From NCBI GenBank assembly GCA_963676605.2, contig CAXXSP010000034.1, positions 62,001 to 126,000 on the forward strand: DNA of 64,000 nt. The letters are read 5' to 3'. Both the position numbers and the translations under genes were made by a program. Source of the DNA: SABI01 sp963676605. GTDB lineage: Bacteria; Spirochaetota; Spirochaetia; Sphaerochaetales; Sphaerochaetaceae. Below are positions 51,395-60,585 of this stretch, in pieces. Each line of letters opens with the position of its first letter. Positions within the stretch are counted from its first letter, which is position 1. The notes under the pieces were generated by a model. It searched no databases. It was given only the letters and a program-made list of their open reading frames with translations, and was not told the origin of the DNA.

Positions 51395-53107
51395 CTATCT
51401 GCGGCGACGCTTATCTTTCTTTCTTTTCGGAAAGGAGCCGTAGCGGTCATTCTTCTGATGGCGTGCCAGGTGTTTCCCGTTGTGACTGTCTGTCCGTGCA
51501 CGGGTGACGACGGGCTTTCCTCCCTTCGAAATCTTCTTGAAGGCTCCGAGGATTGCATGAGCAGCACCCTCTTTCGCATTCACGAAGGAGAAGTCTTCCA
51601 TGACATTCACGTCGTTGAGTTCGTGGTCGCGGATATGTGCATGTTCCTTGAGGAATTCAACGAGGAGTTTTCTTGTCATTCCATGTGAATAGCCCCTGGC
51701 GACGAAGAGTCTTACCTCATCTCCCTGCGAGCGGCTGTTCTTTCTGTCATCCCACTGCTTTCCCTCTCGTCTCGGAGCCTGAGGATCATGAATGGGCTGA
51801 TACGAGTGGATATTGAGTTCTCCGATATAGTTGAGGGCAAGAAGGGTCGTCACAACCTTGTGTGGTTCATCAAGGTCGAGGAGCTCGAGTGCCATATCCT
51901 GGAAGGGAAGGTCATGAGTGGCCTTCAATCCTTCAACGATGGTATCGACGATCCTCTCTTTTTTCATGGCGACGATTTTCTCTGCATCAGGGATTCTCAC
52001 CTGCTCGATCTCTGCCCCTATATTCCGCTTCAGGTAGGTGAACCGTCTGGACTCACTGGGAGTGACGAAGGTAATTGCTGAACCCTTCTTTCCTGCTCTT
52101 CCCGTTCTTCCGATTCTATGAATATAGGTTTCAGGATTCTGTGGAATGGAGTAGTTGATTACATGAGTGAGGTCCTGTACATCGATACCACGGGCGGCCA
52201 CATCGGTCGCAACAAGGATCGATATACGCTTCTCGCGAAGCTTGTGGAGAATCATCTCGCGCTGTCTCTGGGCTAGATCTCCATGAATCGCTTCGGCATC
52301 ATAGCCGCGGGCGATGAGTTCCTTGCTCAGTTCATCGCTCTCCATCTTCGTCCTGCAGAAAACAAGGCCGTAGAAATCAGGAGAGATGTCGATAATTCGT
52401 GTGAGGAGCTCTTTCTTGTCGGAAGGCCTTACCATGTAATAGTACTGGCTTGTATTCGAGAGTGTTTTTGTATCTTTCTCGATTTCCACCATCTCAAAGT
52501 TTCGCATGAACCGTTTTGCGAGGGAGAGGATCTGGCGTGGCATCGTTGCACTGAACAGGAGCATACGCTTCTCTTCAGGGGTTTCAGAGAGGATCGTTTC
52601 AATATCCTCGATGAATCCCATATTGAGCATCTCATCAGCTTCATCAAGGACTGCGAAGGAGACGTCCTCGAGGGAGAGGGTTCCCCGTTTCATATGGTCC
52701 ATGACCCTGCCCGGAGTTCCGACCACGACCTGTACTCCTTTTCTGAGTCTCCTGATCTGAAGATCCATGGAGGCTCCGCCGTATACGGGTAGAATCTGAA
52801 GGCGTCGGTTTCCTTTCATGGACTCTATCTCCGAGCTTACCTGCATGGCAAGTTCCCTCGTCGGGCAGAGAATGATAGCCTGTACACTATTTCTTGACTC
52901 ATCGATTGTCTCAAGGATGGGAAGGGAGAATGCAGCGGTCTTGCCTGTTCCTGTCTGGGAGCGGCCTACGACGTCACACTGTTTCTCAAGAAGCAGCGGA
53001 ATGCATGCTGCCTGAACGGCAGTAGGAGTGACGAAACCCTTGGCTTCGAGGGCTTCCAATGTTCTCTCTGATAACCCGAGAGCGGCGAATGTGTCTGTTG
53101 TGTGCAT
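51395..53107 (-). CDS. DEAD-box ATP-dependent RNA helicase
   Basis: 570 residues; AGGAGTTAC before the ATG fixes the start. All helicase motifs are present: Q motif region (GLSERTLEALEAKGFVTPTAVQ), Walker A GRSQTGTGKTAAF, PTRELAMQ, LDEADEML, SATMP, VATDVAARGIDV and HRIGRTGRAG. A C-terminal domain of about 75 residues (RLFVARGYSHGMTRKLLVEFL) resembles the DbpA RNA-binding domain, followed by a basic tail (RKKDKRRRR). It is probably involved in ribosome assembly or cold-induced RNA remodelling. Confidence 0.95.
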   Translation of the reverse strand: MHTTDTFAALGLSERTLEALEAKGFVTPTAVQAACIPLLLEKQCDVVGRSQTGTGKTAAFSLPILETIDESRNSVQAIILCPTRELAMQVSSEIESMKGNRRLQILPVYGGASMDLQIRRLRKGVQVVVGTPGRVMDHMKRGTLSLEDVSFAVLDEADEMLNMGFIEDIETILSETPEEKRMLLFSATMPRQILSLAKRFMRNFEMVEIEKDTKTLSNTSQYYYMVRPSDKKELLTRIIDISPDFYGLVFCRTKMESDELSKELIARGYDAEAIHGDLAQRQREMILHKLREKRISILVATDVAARGIDVQDLTHVINYSIPQNPETYIHRIGRTGRAGKKGSAITFVTPSESRRFTYLKRNIGAEIEQVRIPDAEKIVAMKKERIVDTIVEGLKATHDLPFQDMALELLDLDEPHKVVTTLLALNYIGELNIHSYQPIHDPQAPRREGKQWDDRKNSRSQGDEVRLFVARGYSHGMTRKLLVEFLKEHAHIRDHELNDVNVMEDFSFVNAKEGAAHAILGAFKKISKGGKPVVTRARTDSHNGKHLARHQKNDRYGSFPKRKKDKRRRR

Positions 53108-53277
53108 GTAACTCCTGATTATATCGGAAATTCTGGATCTGTGTTGATATAACAGCCTACTGTATATGAATGGCTCGCCTTATGCAAGGGCGATAGTTGT
53201 TCCGTTGAATTATTTTTCTATATCCAAAGCAGAAAGGTTCGTGAAACCGTCTATTTGGTAAGAAGGAGGGTGATCAG

Positions 53278-53457
53278 GTGGATACCCGTATCAGACACGC
53301 GAAAAAAAAGGAGAGGGCTCTCTGCCAGGTGGACCAGGCAGAGGCATTGTTCCTGTGGTGTACAGGTGAGAGCATAAGACGCATCGCTCGGGAGGTGGGG
53401 TGCCCATCCTCTTATCTGCTGTCCATCCAGAAGGAGATGGATAAACAGATCCTTTAG
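53278..53457 (+). CDS. 59-residue HTH-like small protein
   Basis: An open frame from GTG 53278 to TAG 53457, shorter than usual gene-finding limits. AAGGAGG stands eight bases before the GTG, one of the best ribosome-binding sites in the window. The protein is basic at the start (RHAKKKERAL) and then reads EALFLWCTGESIRRIAREVG and CPSSYLLSIQKEMDK, which has the spacing of a helix-turn-helix like those in small DNA-binding or transposase-helper proteins. Its end overlaps the stop of the convergent DUF2804-like gene by four bases. Function unknown. Confidence 0.55.
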   Translation: MDTRIRHAKKKERALCQVDQAEALFLWCTGESIRRIAREVGCPSSYLLSIQKEMDKQIL

Positions 53458-54494
53458 TACCTGTTGTACACATTCTCCGCAAAGCCAGCGAGATGTTCCA
53501 CCGGGAGTACGATATCGTCATCAAGGATCAGCGTCCCGCTGAAATAGCCGAATACCTGGTGCTGGTCCGATTTCACAAGCAGTAGGTTTGTGACGGAGGT
53601 CCTGTCTGCAACGGGAGAGAAGAGGAGATCGACTCTTCCGTCATCGCTTGTGATATGCCACTCTGAGAGGTAATCATCAGGCGGGATATCGAAGGAAACG
53701 GAGCCGAGCTTGTGAATTCTCTCGTTGAAGATGATCGCATTCTCCGAGGCGACTGATCGGTCACTGAATCCGTACCCGAAATTGAAACCGAAGGGGATAC
53801 CTTCCTGGAATCCCGAGGCGCTCGCCCAGTACCATCTGTTCTTGTAGGTCCACACCCCCCGTCCCCAGTCAAGCACGCCCAGAGCTGATTCAGGGGAGAA
53901 TGTATAGGTATGTTCTCCCACACGGACAGTTCCTGCTGCTCCCATGGGATTGATTTTCTCATTGAGATAGAATGCTTTCCTGTTTTTCTCCCAGCTGGTT
54001 GCGATATTCATCGATTCCTGCTGTGGGAGCTGGACGAGAGTGAGGTCTATATCGATTCCTTTCTGAAACCCCCGGAGTTCCAACTCAGGTGCCCCGGCCA
54101 GAATCCTCCGGGTCTCTCCTCTCCTGCTGTAGGCAATCCTGAGATTCTTATCAGCCCACCCGACCTCATAATTCCCCGAGTGAGCCGGCAGGGAATGCCG
54201 GCCGAGAGGAAGGACGGAAAGCGCATCACTCTGTGCCCACTGTCCGCTCTTTCCGTCTACAACTGCAATAGCGAACAGCCCGGCGTACCCCAAGTCACTG
54301 AACGTTGTGGATACCCACAGATCGTGTTCATAGGAGTATACCGCATAATAATCCCATTCCTTGATTTTCATCCTGCCTGCCCTGATACGGGATCTGTCAT
54401 ATTCAAGAAGAGGGTAGCGGGACCATCCGGCTTCTCTGAGACGTCCTGTATCATCATGAAGAGGACCGCGCTCTAGAATTTCATGCTGGCTCAT
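53454..54494 (-). CDS. DUF2804-family protein
   Basis: 346 residues from the ATG at 54494 (TTGGAGGTATGT upstream). There is no signal peptide. Recognisable are IKEWDYYAVYSYEHDLWVS, FSDLGYAGLFAI, SPESALGVLDWGRGVWTY and FGFNFGYGFSDRSVASENAIIF, which I associate with DUF2804 (a beta-rich, lipocalin-like domain). Function not established. Its start lies 14 bases inside the end of the aldo-keto reductase gene, so the pair forms one operon. Confidence 0.7.
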   Translation of the reverse strand: MSQHEILERGPLHDDTGRLREAGWSRYPLLEYDRSRIRAGRMKIKEWDYYAVYSYEHDLWVSTTFSDLGYAGLFAIAVVDGKSGQWAQSDALSVLPLGRHSLPAHSGNYEVGWADKNLRIAYSRRGETRRILAGAPELELRGFQKGIDIDLTLVQLPQQESMNIATSWEKNRKAFYLNEKINPMGAAGTVRVGEHTYTFSPESALGVLDWGRGVWTYKNRWYWASASGFQEGIPFGFNFGYGFSDRSVASENAIIFNERIHKLGSVSFDIPPDDYLSEWHITSDDGRVDLLFSPVADRTSVTNLLLVKSDQHQVFGYFSGTLILDDDIVLPVEHLAGFAENVYNRY

Positions 54495-55446
54495 ACATAC
54501 CTCCAAGAAGTGTGTCTTTGACCTGATCATCAAGTGTCAGGTCAGCTGCCTTCAGCGAGTCTGAGAGCTGTTCAAGTGTTGAACACCCAATAATGGGAAT
54601 GACCGGGAATGGTGAAGCGATGAGTGCTGCGAGAGAGACTGCGGCGGGGGAGGCTTCCATCTCTCTGCAGACCTTCCGTACGCTCTCCAGAGTTCGCAGG
54701 GTCGAATCGCTCAGGAATCGTGAGCGTACTTTGTGAGTGAGGGTATCGATGCCTCCTTCGATACACTTCGAGAAGAATCCCTTCGCCTGAGACGAAAAGG
54801 CAAAGAGAGGGACCTGCTGCTTCTCATAGAATGAAAACTCTTCCCTGTCCATGCAGACGAGGGTAGGGTCGTTGTACTTCCTGGCCGTTGTCGGGGCGAG
54901 TGAGTACTGGATCTCGCTTGCAGCTGGGCGTATCTTCCAGCTGTCTGATGCCTGAGAAAATCTTGAACGGCTCCAGTTGCTCAGCCCGAAGGCTTTGATC
55001 GTGCCGGCCTGGCTGATCTCCTCGAGGAGAGCGCCGATCTCAGAAACAGAGAGGGATGGATCATCCCTGTGGAGCATCCAGAGATCAATCGAAGTGAGGG
55101 AGAGAGCTTTCAGAGACATCTCAAGGTCTCCAAGGAGAGAATCACGATCCATTCTGCTCTTCATATTCTCAATATGAGGATGAGCACCCTTCGTGATTAC
55201 TACCATCTCCTTCTGCATGCCGTTCGCAGAGAGCCATTCACCGATCACTTCTTCACTGAGACTTGCTTTACCGGCTGATACCTGCCCGTAGACCCGTGCA
55301 GTATCTATCACCGTGCCGCCGGAGTCCGCGAAGGTATCGAGCATCCTGAACGCGAGATCCTTTCCTATTTCGGTTCCGAAATAGGTGGTTCCTAATGCGA
55401 TGACGGAGATGTTATTATCTATCCCGTCTATCCTGATATATTTCAT
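54481..55446 (-). CDS. Aldo/keto reductase
   Basis: 321 residues from the ATG at 55446. It is a TIM-barrel oxidoreductase with the AKR tetrad: Asp and Tyr in VIDTARVYGQ, Lys in VITKGAHP and His in IDLWMLHRDDP; the NADPH-binding IGCSTLEQLSDSL is near the C-terminus. It reduces an aldehyde or ketone with NADPH; substrate unknown. It is followed by the overlapping DUF2804-like gene and is divergent from yqeC. An inverted repeat in the shared promoter (55533-55552) may control both directions. Confidence 0.92.
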   Translation of the reverse strand: MKYIRIDGIDNNISVIALGTTYFGTEIGKDLAFRMLDTFADSGGTVIDTARVYGQVSAGKASLSEEVIGEWLSANGMQKEMVVITKGAHPHIENMKSRMDRDSLLGDLEMSLKALSLTSIDLWMLHRDDPSLSVSEIGALLEEISQAGTIKAFGLSNWSRSRFSQASDSWKIRPAASEIQYSLAPTTARKYNDPTLVCMDREEFSFYEKQQVPLFAFSSQAKGFFSKCIEGGIDTLTHKVRSRFLSDSTLRTLESVRKVCREMEASPAAVSLAALIASPFPVIPIIGCSTLEQLSDSLKAADLTLDDQVKDTLLGGMYEPA

Positions 55447-55532
55447 CAATCGTTCTCCCGTACCCTATTATAGCGTTAAAAGGGAGAAAGATGGAAAGAA
55501 AGTTTCTCTCCTTCAACTCCCCAAGCATGCCG

Positions 55533-55552
55533 TTATACGATTGACCGTATAA
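55533..55552. promoter_or_regulatory. Inverted repeat overlapping the yqeC -10 box
   Basis: TTATACG (55533-55539) and CGTATAA (55546-55552) form a perfect inverted repeat with a six-base spacer. It overlaps TATAAT (55548-55553), a perfect -10 match for yqeC. It is a candidate operator between the divergent aldo-keto reductase and yqeC operons. The regulator is unknown. Confidence 0.55.
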
Positions 55553-55559
55553 TGGGTGC

Positions 55560-56315
55560 GTGATAAAATTTTCAGCTATGGGAACTACCCGTCGATCTCT
55601 CATACCCTATCTCTTTGATCTTGCTGCACAGATCCGTCCTGATTCACCTTCAGCAGTGGTGAGTGTGATCGGGAGCGGGGGGAAAACGACACTTATCGAG
55701 GCTCTGGCAGAAGAGGGTCTGACACGATCTCTCAGAGTCCTCATCACGACAACAACAAAATTATCTCATCCCAGATTGCATACGTATACCGTTGCGGATA
55801 CGCTCGCTCTCGATACCGACCGTCTGCCCGAAAGCGGCCGGTGTGTGCTTTGGGGATTCAGCGACGGGGATAAACTGATCCCGGGCTCTTCAGATGTTCT
55901 TTCCTCCTGTCGGACTCTGTTTGACCTTATTCTCATCGAGGCTGACGGTTCGAGAGGCCTGCCGCTGAAGATGCACAAGGCGGATGAACCTGTGATACCG
56001 CACATCACAACCTCGACGGTGCAGGTATTCGGGCTCTCTGCGCTGGGAGGTAGGAAGGAGCAGGTGATACACAGGTCTGAACTTTTTCACGGAGGAGCCG
56101 ATACCCTTGATGCCGGTATGCTTATTTCCTGCATGAAGGAACCTGTAAGAAAAAAAGGAAAGCATCTGCAGCTTCTCAATCAGGCAGATATCCTTACAGA
56201 GGAAACACGGAACGACCTGATGCGGATGATCCGGGATGAACAACCCCATGTTCTGTTGGGGTCGCTTCTCACCGATACACTCTATGGGGAACAGGAAAGG
56301 GGAAAACCAGCATGA
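55560..56315 (+). CDS. yqeC: YqeC-like selenium cofactor biosynthesis protein
   Basis: 251 residues from GTG 55560 (ATG 55578 is an alternative). P-loop GSGGKTTLIEALA, then ITTTTKLSHP, LIEADGSRGLPLKMHKADEPVIP and the Asn/Asp stretch LNQADIL fit the YqeC family, a putative GTPase/ATPase linked to selenium-dependent molybdenum hydroxylases. The perfect TATAAT box ends seven bases before GTG 55560, so the message may be leaderless. It overlaps the XdhC-YqeB gene by four bases, reinforcing the family assignment. Confidence 0.88.
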   Translation: MIKFSAMGTTRRSLIPYLFDLAAQIRPDSPSAVVSVIGSGGKTTLIEALAEEGLTRSLRVLITTTTKLSHPRLHTYTVADTLALDTDRLPESGRCVLWGFSDGDKLIPGSSDVLSSCRTLFDLILIEADGSRGLPLKMHKADEPVIPHITTSTVQVFGLSALGGRKEQVIHRSELFHGGADTLDAGMLISCMKEPVRKKGKHLQLLNQADILTEETRNDLMRMIRDEQPHVLLGSLLTDTLYGEQERGKPA

Positions 56316-57887
56316 ACATATTCAGTAAAGCAGCAGAACTTGAGCAGAAGAATATCCCATTTGCTCTTATAACGATCACCGGAAGCAGAGGCTCGACGCC
56401 GCGTTCCCAGGCCAGAATGATCGTCCTCTCCGACGGTACGAGCTATGGGACTGTGGGCGGCGGAGCGAGTGAGTTCGAAGCGGTGAAGCGGGCACAGGAG
56501 CTGATTCGCCTGCAGAAGAGCGAGTCCTTCAACAAGTCACTTACTGTCGGGGATGGGCACAACTGCGGTGGAGAGGTGGAAATGTTTATTGAAGTGATCG
56601 GCTCAAGACCCCGTCTCATACTTGTCGGCGGAGGTCATGTCAATCTTGAGATTGCGAATCTTGCCGTACGCTGCGGATTTTTCATCGAGGTGGTGGAAAC
56701 CCGGGAGGAGTTCGCTTCACCAGAAAGGTTCCCCGATGCGAGCCGCTTCTACACGGGAACGACAATCGAAGAGGCACTTGCCCAGGTGAGCATTGACGAG
56801 AATACAGCACTGGTGATCGCGACACACTCCTTGGATCAGGAGGCTCTCGAGATGGTACTCTCCTCCCCCGCGTGGTATATAGGCATGCTTGGAAGCCGGA
56901 ACAAGATTCATACATTCCGGACGAGACTGAAAGAGAAACTTCACATCGATATCGCGTCCCTCACGCAACTGTATGCTCCTCTCGGCCTCGACATAGGGGC
57001 TCAGACTCCCGAAGAGATCGCTGTCTCGGCCGTCTCTGAACTGATGAAAGTCAGATCAGTAAAAAGCGGTCAAAGCCTTCGTGACCGCTCTGATAATCTT
57101 GTTATTGTCCGAGGGGCAGGTGACCTGGCTAGTGCGGTTATTGTGAGGCTGCACAAGGCCGGGTACAGAGTCCTAGCGCTTGAAGTCCCCCAGCCGACGG
57201 CTATAAGGCGAACCGTCTCCTTCTCCTCAGTGCTGAAGAGCGGGAGTATGGAACTTGAAGGAGTCGAGTGTGTTTTTGCCTCCAATGCACGTGAGGCAAA
57301 AACTCTCATGGATCAGCAGAAAGTTGCCTTGATGATAGACTCTGAAGCCTCCGTGCGGAAGGAACTTCATCCTCTCTGCCTGGTAGATGCCATCATTGCA
57401 AAGAAGAATCTAGGTACTCATATGGCGATGGCTCCCTATGTGATCGCACTCGGTCCCCGGTTTCACGGCGGGTAAGGACTGTCACGCCGTCATTGAGACA
57501 AACAGAGGACATTTCCTCGGTTCTGTCATTACGGAAGGGCAAGCTGAAGTTAATACCGGCGTGCCAGGTATCATCGGGGGGGAAGGGGCAAAGCGTGTTA
57601 TCCACGCGGAAACGGAAGGTGTTTTTACCGGGGTGAGAAAGATCGGTGATCTTGTGAAAGTAGGGGAAGTGGTGGCAAAAATCGATGAGAGTGAGGTGCT
57701 CTCTCCCCTTTCCGGAGTCCTGAGGGGTATTCTTGATGACGGAATAGAGGTTCCTGTCGGATTCAAGATAGGAGATGTGGACCCCAGAGGCAGCGTAGAC
57801 CATTGTTTTTCTATCAGCGATAAAGGTCGCGCGATAGCCGGAGGGGTGCTTGAGGCTCTGGATGGATTCCGAAACGGTCTTCGGTAA
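56312..57887 (+). pseudogene. XdhC-YqeB fusion protein, interrupted by one +1 frameshift
   Basis: The first frame runs to 57475. An XdhC domain occupies about residues 1-255 (ITITGSRGSTPRSQARMIVL, GGGHVNLEIANLA, WYIGMLGSRNKIHTF, GLDIGAQTPEEIAVS), and a YqeB-like domain starts near 260 (VIVRGAGDLASAVI). The rest of YqeB (GKDCHAVIETNRGHF, GVPGIIGGEGAKRVIHA, GFKIGDVDPRG, SISDKGRAIAGG) lies in the next frame. Removing one G in 57467-57472 gives a continuous 524-residue protein. XdhC helps load the molybdenum cofactor; YqeB is associated with selenium in hydroxylases such as xanthine dehydrogenase. Probably intact in the cell. Confidence 0.8.
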
Positions 57888-57950
57888 GTTTCTATCGTAT
57901 TTCCTGTCATAATTCTCTCTCTTTGATGAACCTTCATGGAAAATTCTCCC

Positions 57951-57979
57951 TTGACAAGTGTTTCTATGTATAGTAACGT
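57951..57979 (+). promoter_or_regulatory. Putative promoter of the trpR-like/trpB operon
   Basis: A perfect -35 TTGACA (57951-57956) is followed 17 bases later by a poor -10 (TAACGT, 57974-57979), with TATAGT partly overlapping at 57969-57974. A regulated promoter with a TrpR-type operator over the -10 is plausible, but no clear palindrome is seen. Confidence 0.4.
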
Positions 57980-58000
57980 TCCCTCACAGGAGATGAGTTC

Positions 58001-58273
58001 ATGACCGATCTTGATGAAATTATCGATGTATTCGTAAGAACGACGGAGACTGAGAAAATGCATACCCTGTTTGATGATCTATTCACTGAACGGGAGAAAT
58101 ACGACTTTGCCCTCCGGTGGCGACTTATGAAGGACCTCTATGAAGGTAAAAGTCAGAGAGAGATTGCCCAGAACCTGGGTATCAGCCTGTGTAAGATTAC
58201 ACGGGGAAGCAAGATATTAAAACAGGAAGGATCGCAGATGAAACAGATCCTGAAGGAGTACCATAATGAGTAA
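58001..58273 (+). CDS. TrpR/YerC-family regulator
   Basis: 90 residues, fully within the TrpR size range. The helix-turn-helix region KSQREIAQNLGISLCKITRGSKILK and the preceding ALRWRLMKDLYEG match the Trp repressor superfamily. The GGAGATGAGTTC before the ATG fixes the start. It overlaps trpB by eight bases. Co-transcription with trpB strongly suggests a tryptophan-responsive repressor of its own operon. The frame is intact although both neighbours are frameshifted. Confidence 0.9.
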   Translation: MTDLDEIIDVFVRTTETEKMHTLFDDLFTEREKYDFALRWRLMKDLYEGKSQREIAQNLGISLCKITRGSKILKQEGSQMKQILKEYHNE

Positions 58274-59507
58274 AGCAGCAGGTCTGAATATGCAGATGCC
58301 CGATGAGAAGGGCTATTTCGGAGAATATGGAGGTGCTATCCTTCCTCCCGATCTCGTGGAGATCATGAATGATATCACGGCAAATTACATGGAGATCAAA
58401 GAGAACAGTGATTTTCTCGATGAGCTTACACGACTGCAGCAGACCTACACTGGCCGTCCCTCTCCCGTGTACCATGCCAGAAGACTGTCCGAGGCCCTCG
58501 GCGGGGCTCAGATCTATCTGAAGAGAGAGGACCTGAACCATACCGGAGCACATAAAATAAATCACTGTCTCGGAGAAGTCCTTCTTGCCAAAAAGATGGG
58601 AAAGAAGAAGGTGATCGCAGAGACCGGTGCAGGACAGCACGGTGTTGCACTTGCTACGGCAGCAGCCCTTGTCGGTCTCGAGTGTGATATCTACATGGGA
58701 GCAATTGACGTTGAAAAGCAAGCTCCCAATGTTCACAGAATGAAAGTCCTCGGTGCGACCGTTGTTCCCGTTCACCAGGGTACACACACTCTGAAGGATG
58801 CGGGTCGATGCTGCGTTTGTCGCATACCTGCAGGATCCGGTAACCACGATGTATGCAATCGGTTCTGTTGTCGGTCCTCACCCCTTCCCTATGATGGTAA
58901 GAGATTTTCAGAGCGTTGTCGGACGTGAGGCGAGGGAGCAGTTCCTGCAGATGACAGGAAACCTTCCCGATACTCTGATGGCGTGTGTCGGCGGCGGATC
59001 GGAATGCGATAGGACTGTTCAGCGGTTTTCTCGATGATCCTGAAGTTGAAATCTACGGGGTAGAGCCGGGCGGACGTTCAAGTGCTACAGGAGACCATGC
59101 AGCCACCATCACCTACGGAAAGAAGGGAACGATTCACGGGTTCGAGTGTTATCTCCTCCAGGATGAGAAGGGCGAACCCCTTCCGGTATACTCAATCGCG
59201 AGCGGACTCGACTTACCCGGGAGTCGGACCGCAGCACTGCTACCTCAAGGATATCGAGCGGGTAAAATACGTGAAAGCAAGTGACAGGGAGGCTCTTGTC
59301 GCCTTTTACGATCTCAGTCGTCTTGAGGGTATCATTCCAGCTCTTGAAAGCTCGCATGCGCTTGCCTATGCAATCAAGACCGCTCCGCAGAGAAGCAAGG
59401 ACGAAAGTATCCTCATTAATCTCTCAGGACGAGGTGACAAGGACATGGATTACGTGCTTGCACATTATCCTCTTGAGGAGTATGAGACACAGAAGATGCT
59501 GTTCTGA
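58266..59507 (+). pseudogene. trpB: Tryptophan synthase beta chain, interrupted by three +1 frameshifts
   Basis: It joins indole and serine to make tryptophan using PLP. N-terminal GYFGEYGGAILPP, PLP-lysine motif REDLNHTGAHKINHCLGE, AETGAGQHGVALAT, GRSSATGDHAATITYGKK, and C-terminal ALESSHALAYAI and INLSGRGDKDM are all present, but in different frames. Breaks: extra G at 58802-58804 (DAVDAAF), extra G at 59001-59002 (GGGSNAIGLFSG), extra T at 59213-59214 (GLDYPGVGPQH). Removing three bases yields a continuous 412-residue TrpB with no missing motif. Probable consensus errors. No trpA is adjacent. Confidence 0.88.
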
Positions 59508-59560
59508 TTCAGCTCAGTCCGTATGTCAGCCCCTGCACCTTTGTATGCAGGGGCTTTTCT

Positions 59561-60582
59561 TCAGGAACGTTTTTCTTTTCCTTTCTTTACGAGAGAAAGA
59601 GAGGAACGGCACCAGTTGATGGTGTCTTCCACTGTCCTTCGGAATGTCCGTGTCTGATACTGCAGCTCCCTGACGGCCTTTGCATTGCTGAAATTACTGT
59701 TGCTTCCCAGTGTGCTCAGTGCATAGGGAGTGAACAGGGGGCGAAGGTTCCACACACGGTAGTGGAGCATGGTGAAGGGGCTGAAGGCAAGAGCGACCCA
59801 GCGGGGGATGAAGGTGAGTCGTTTTCGTGAACCGCTGAGTTCTTTGAGGATATGAAAACAGTTCTCTCACCGTATGATATTCTCCTGAGAGGATATAGCA
59901 TTCTCCCCGTTTCCCGTATGCTCCGGCCTTGATAATCCCGTCTGCAACATCCCTGACATCGACAAAAATTATATCCACCGGAGGTGTAGACGTTGAGTGT
60001 GCCTCTGAGAAAAGTTGCAACCATCGAAGCCATATGACCCATCCGGTAATCATCAGGACCGATAATACCCGAAGGATGGACGATGATGGCATCGAGGCCC
60101 TGATCAGCAGCTTCAAGCACGAGACGGGTACCTGCGGCCTTTGTTTTTGCATACGATCCTCTGATCTGATCAGGATCAAAGTGCCGGCTCTCTTCAATGG
60201 GCTCTCCCCCGTGGAGTCTCTTTCAACGCATGTACGCTGCTGATAGTAGACGAGACGGCTGACCTTGCAGACCCTCACTGCTTCAATGATATTTCTGACT
60301 CCGTCGATATTGACCTGACGCATCCGTTTTCGGCTTTTCAGCGAGCAGGTGATATCTACAATACCGGCAGTATGGAACACGATATCGATTCCCCTGCAGG
60401 CTATGATAAGGGACTGAAGATCCATCACGTCTCCATAGAGAATGCGATGAGAGAAGGGTTCTATGATACTGATATCCTGCGAAGGAAGAACGAAGGCGGT
60501 GATGTCTGCTCCCCTTCTCTCTGAGTGCCTTGATCAGTACGGTTCCCACATGACCGGTTGCACCGGTGACCAGCGCTTTCAC
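59561..60582 (-). pseudogene. NAD-dependent epimerase/dehydratase (extended SDR), interrupted by five +1 frameshifts
   Basis: The start MKALVTGATGHVGTVLIKALREKG shows the SDR glycine motif. Later pieces in other frames read GIDIVFHTAGIVDIT, VNIDGVRNIIEAV, DAIIVHPSGIIGPDDYRMGHM, FVDVRDVADGIIKAG and a C-terminal helical region. Extra bases are inferred at 60511-60514 (C run), about 60241, 60206-60210 (C run), 59964-59968 (A run) and 59855-59858 (A run). Correcting them restores YYSSVHA, ESRHFDPD and GSYAKTKA (the YxxxK active site) and a continuous 338-residue frame. It lies four bases after marR, so the two form an operon. Substrate unknown. Confidence 0.8.
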
Positions 60583-60585
60583 CTT

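Noticed and set aside
56312..60582. True pseudogene cluster (genome reduction)
   Set aside because: Every break is a single inserted base, nearly always in a homopolymer, and there is no stop, deletion or lost motif once they are removed. Consensus error is more likely, although I list the genes as interrupted.
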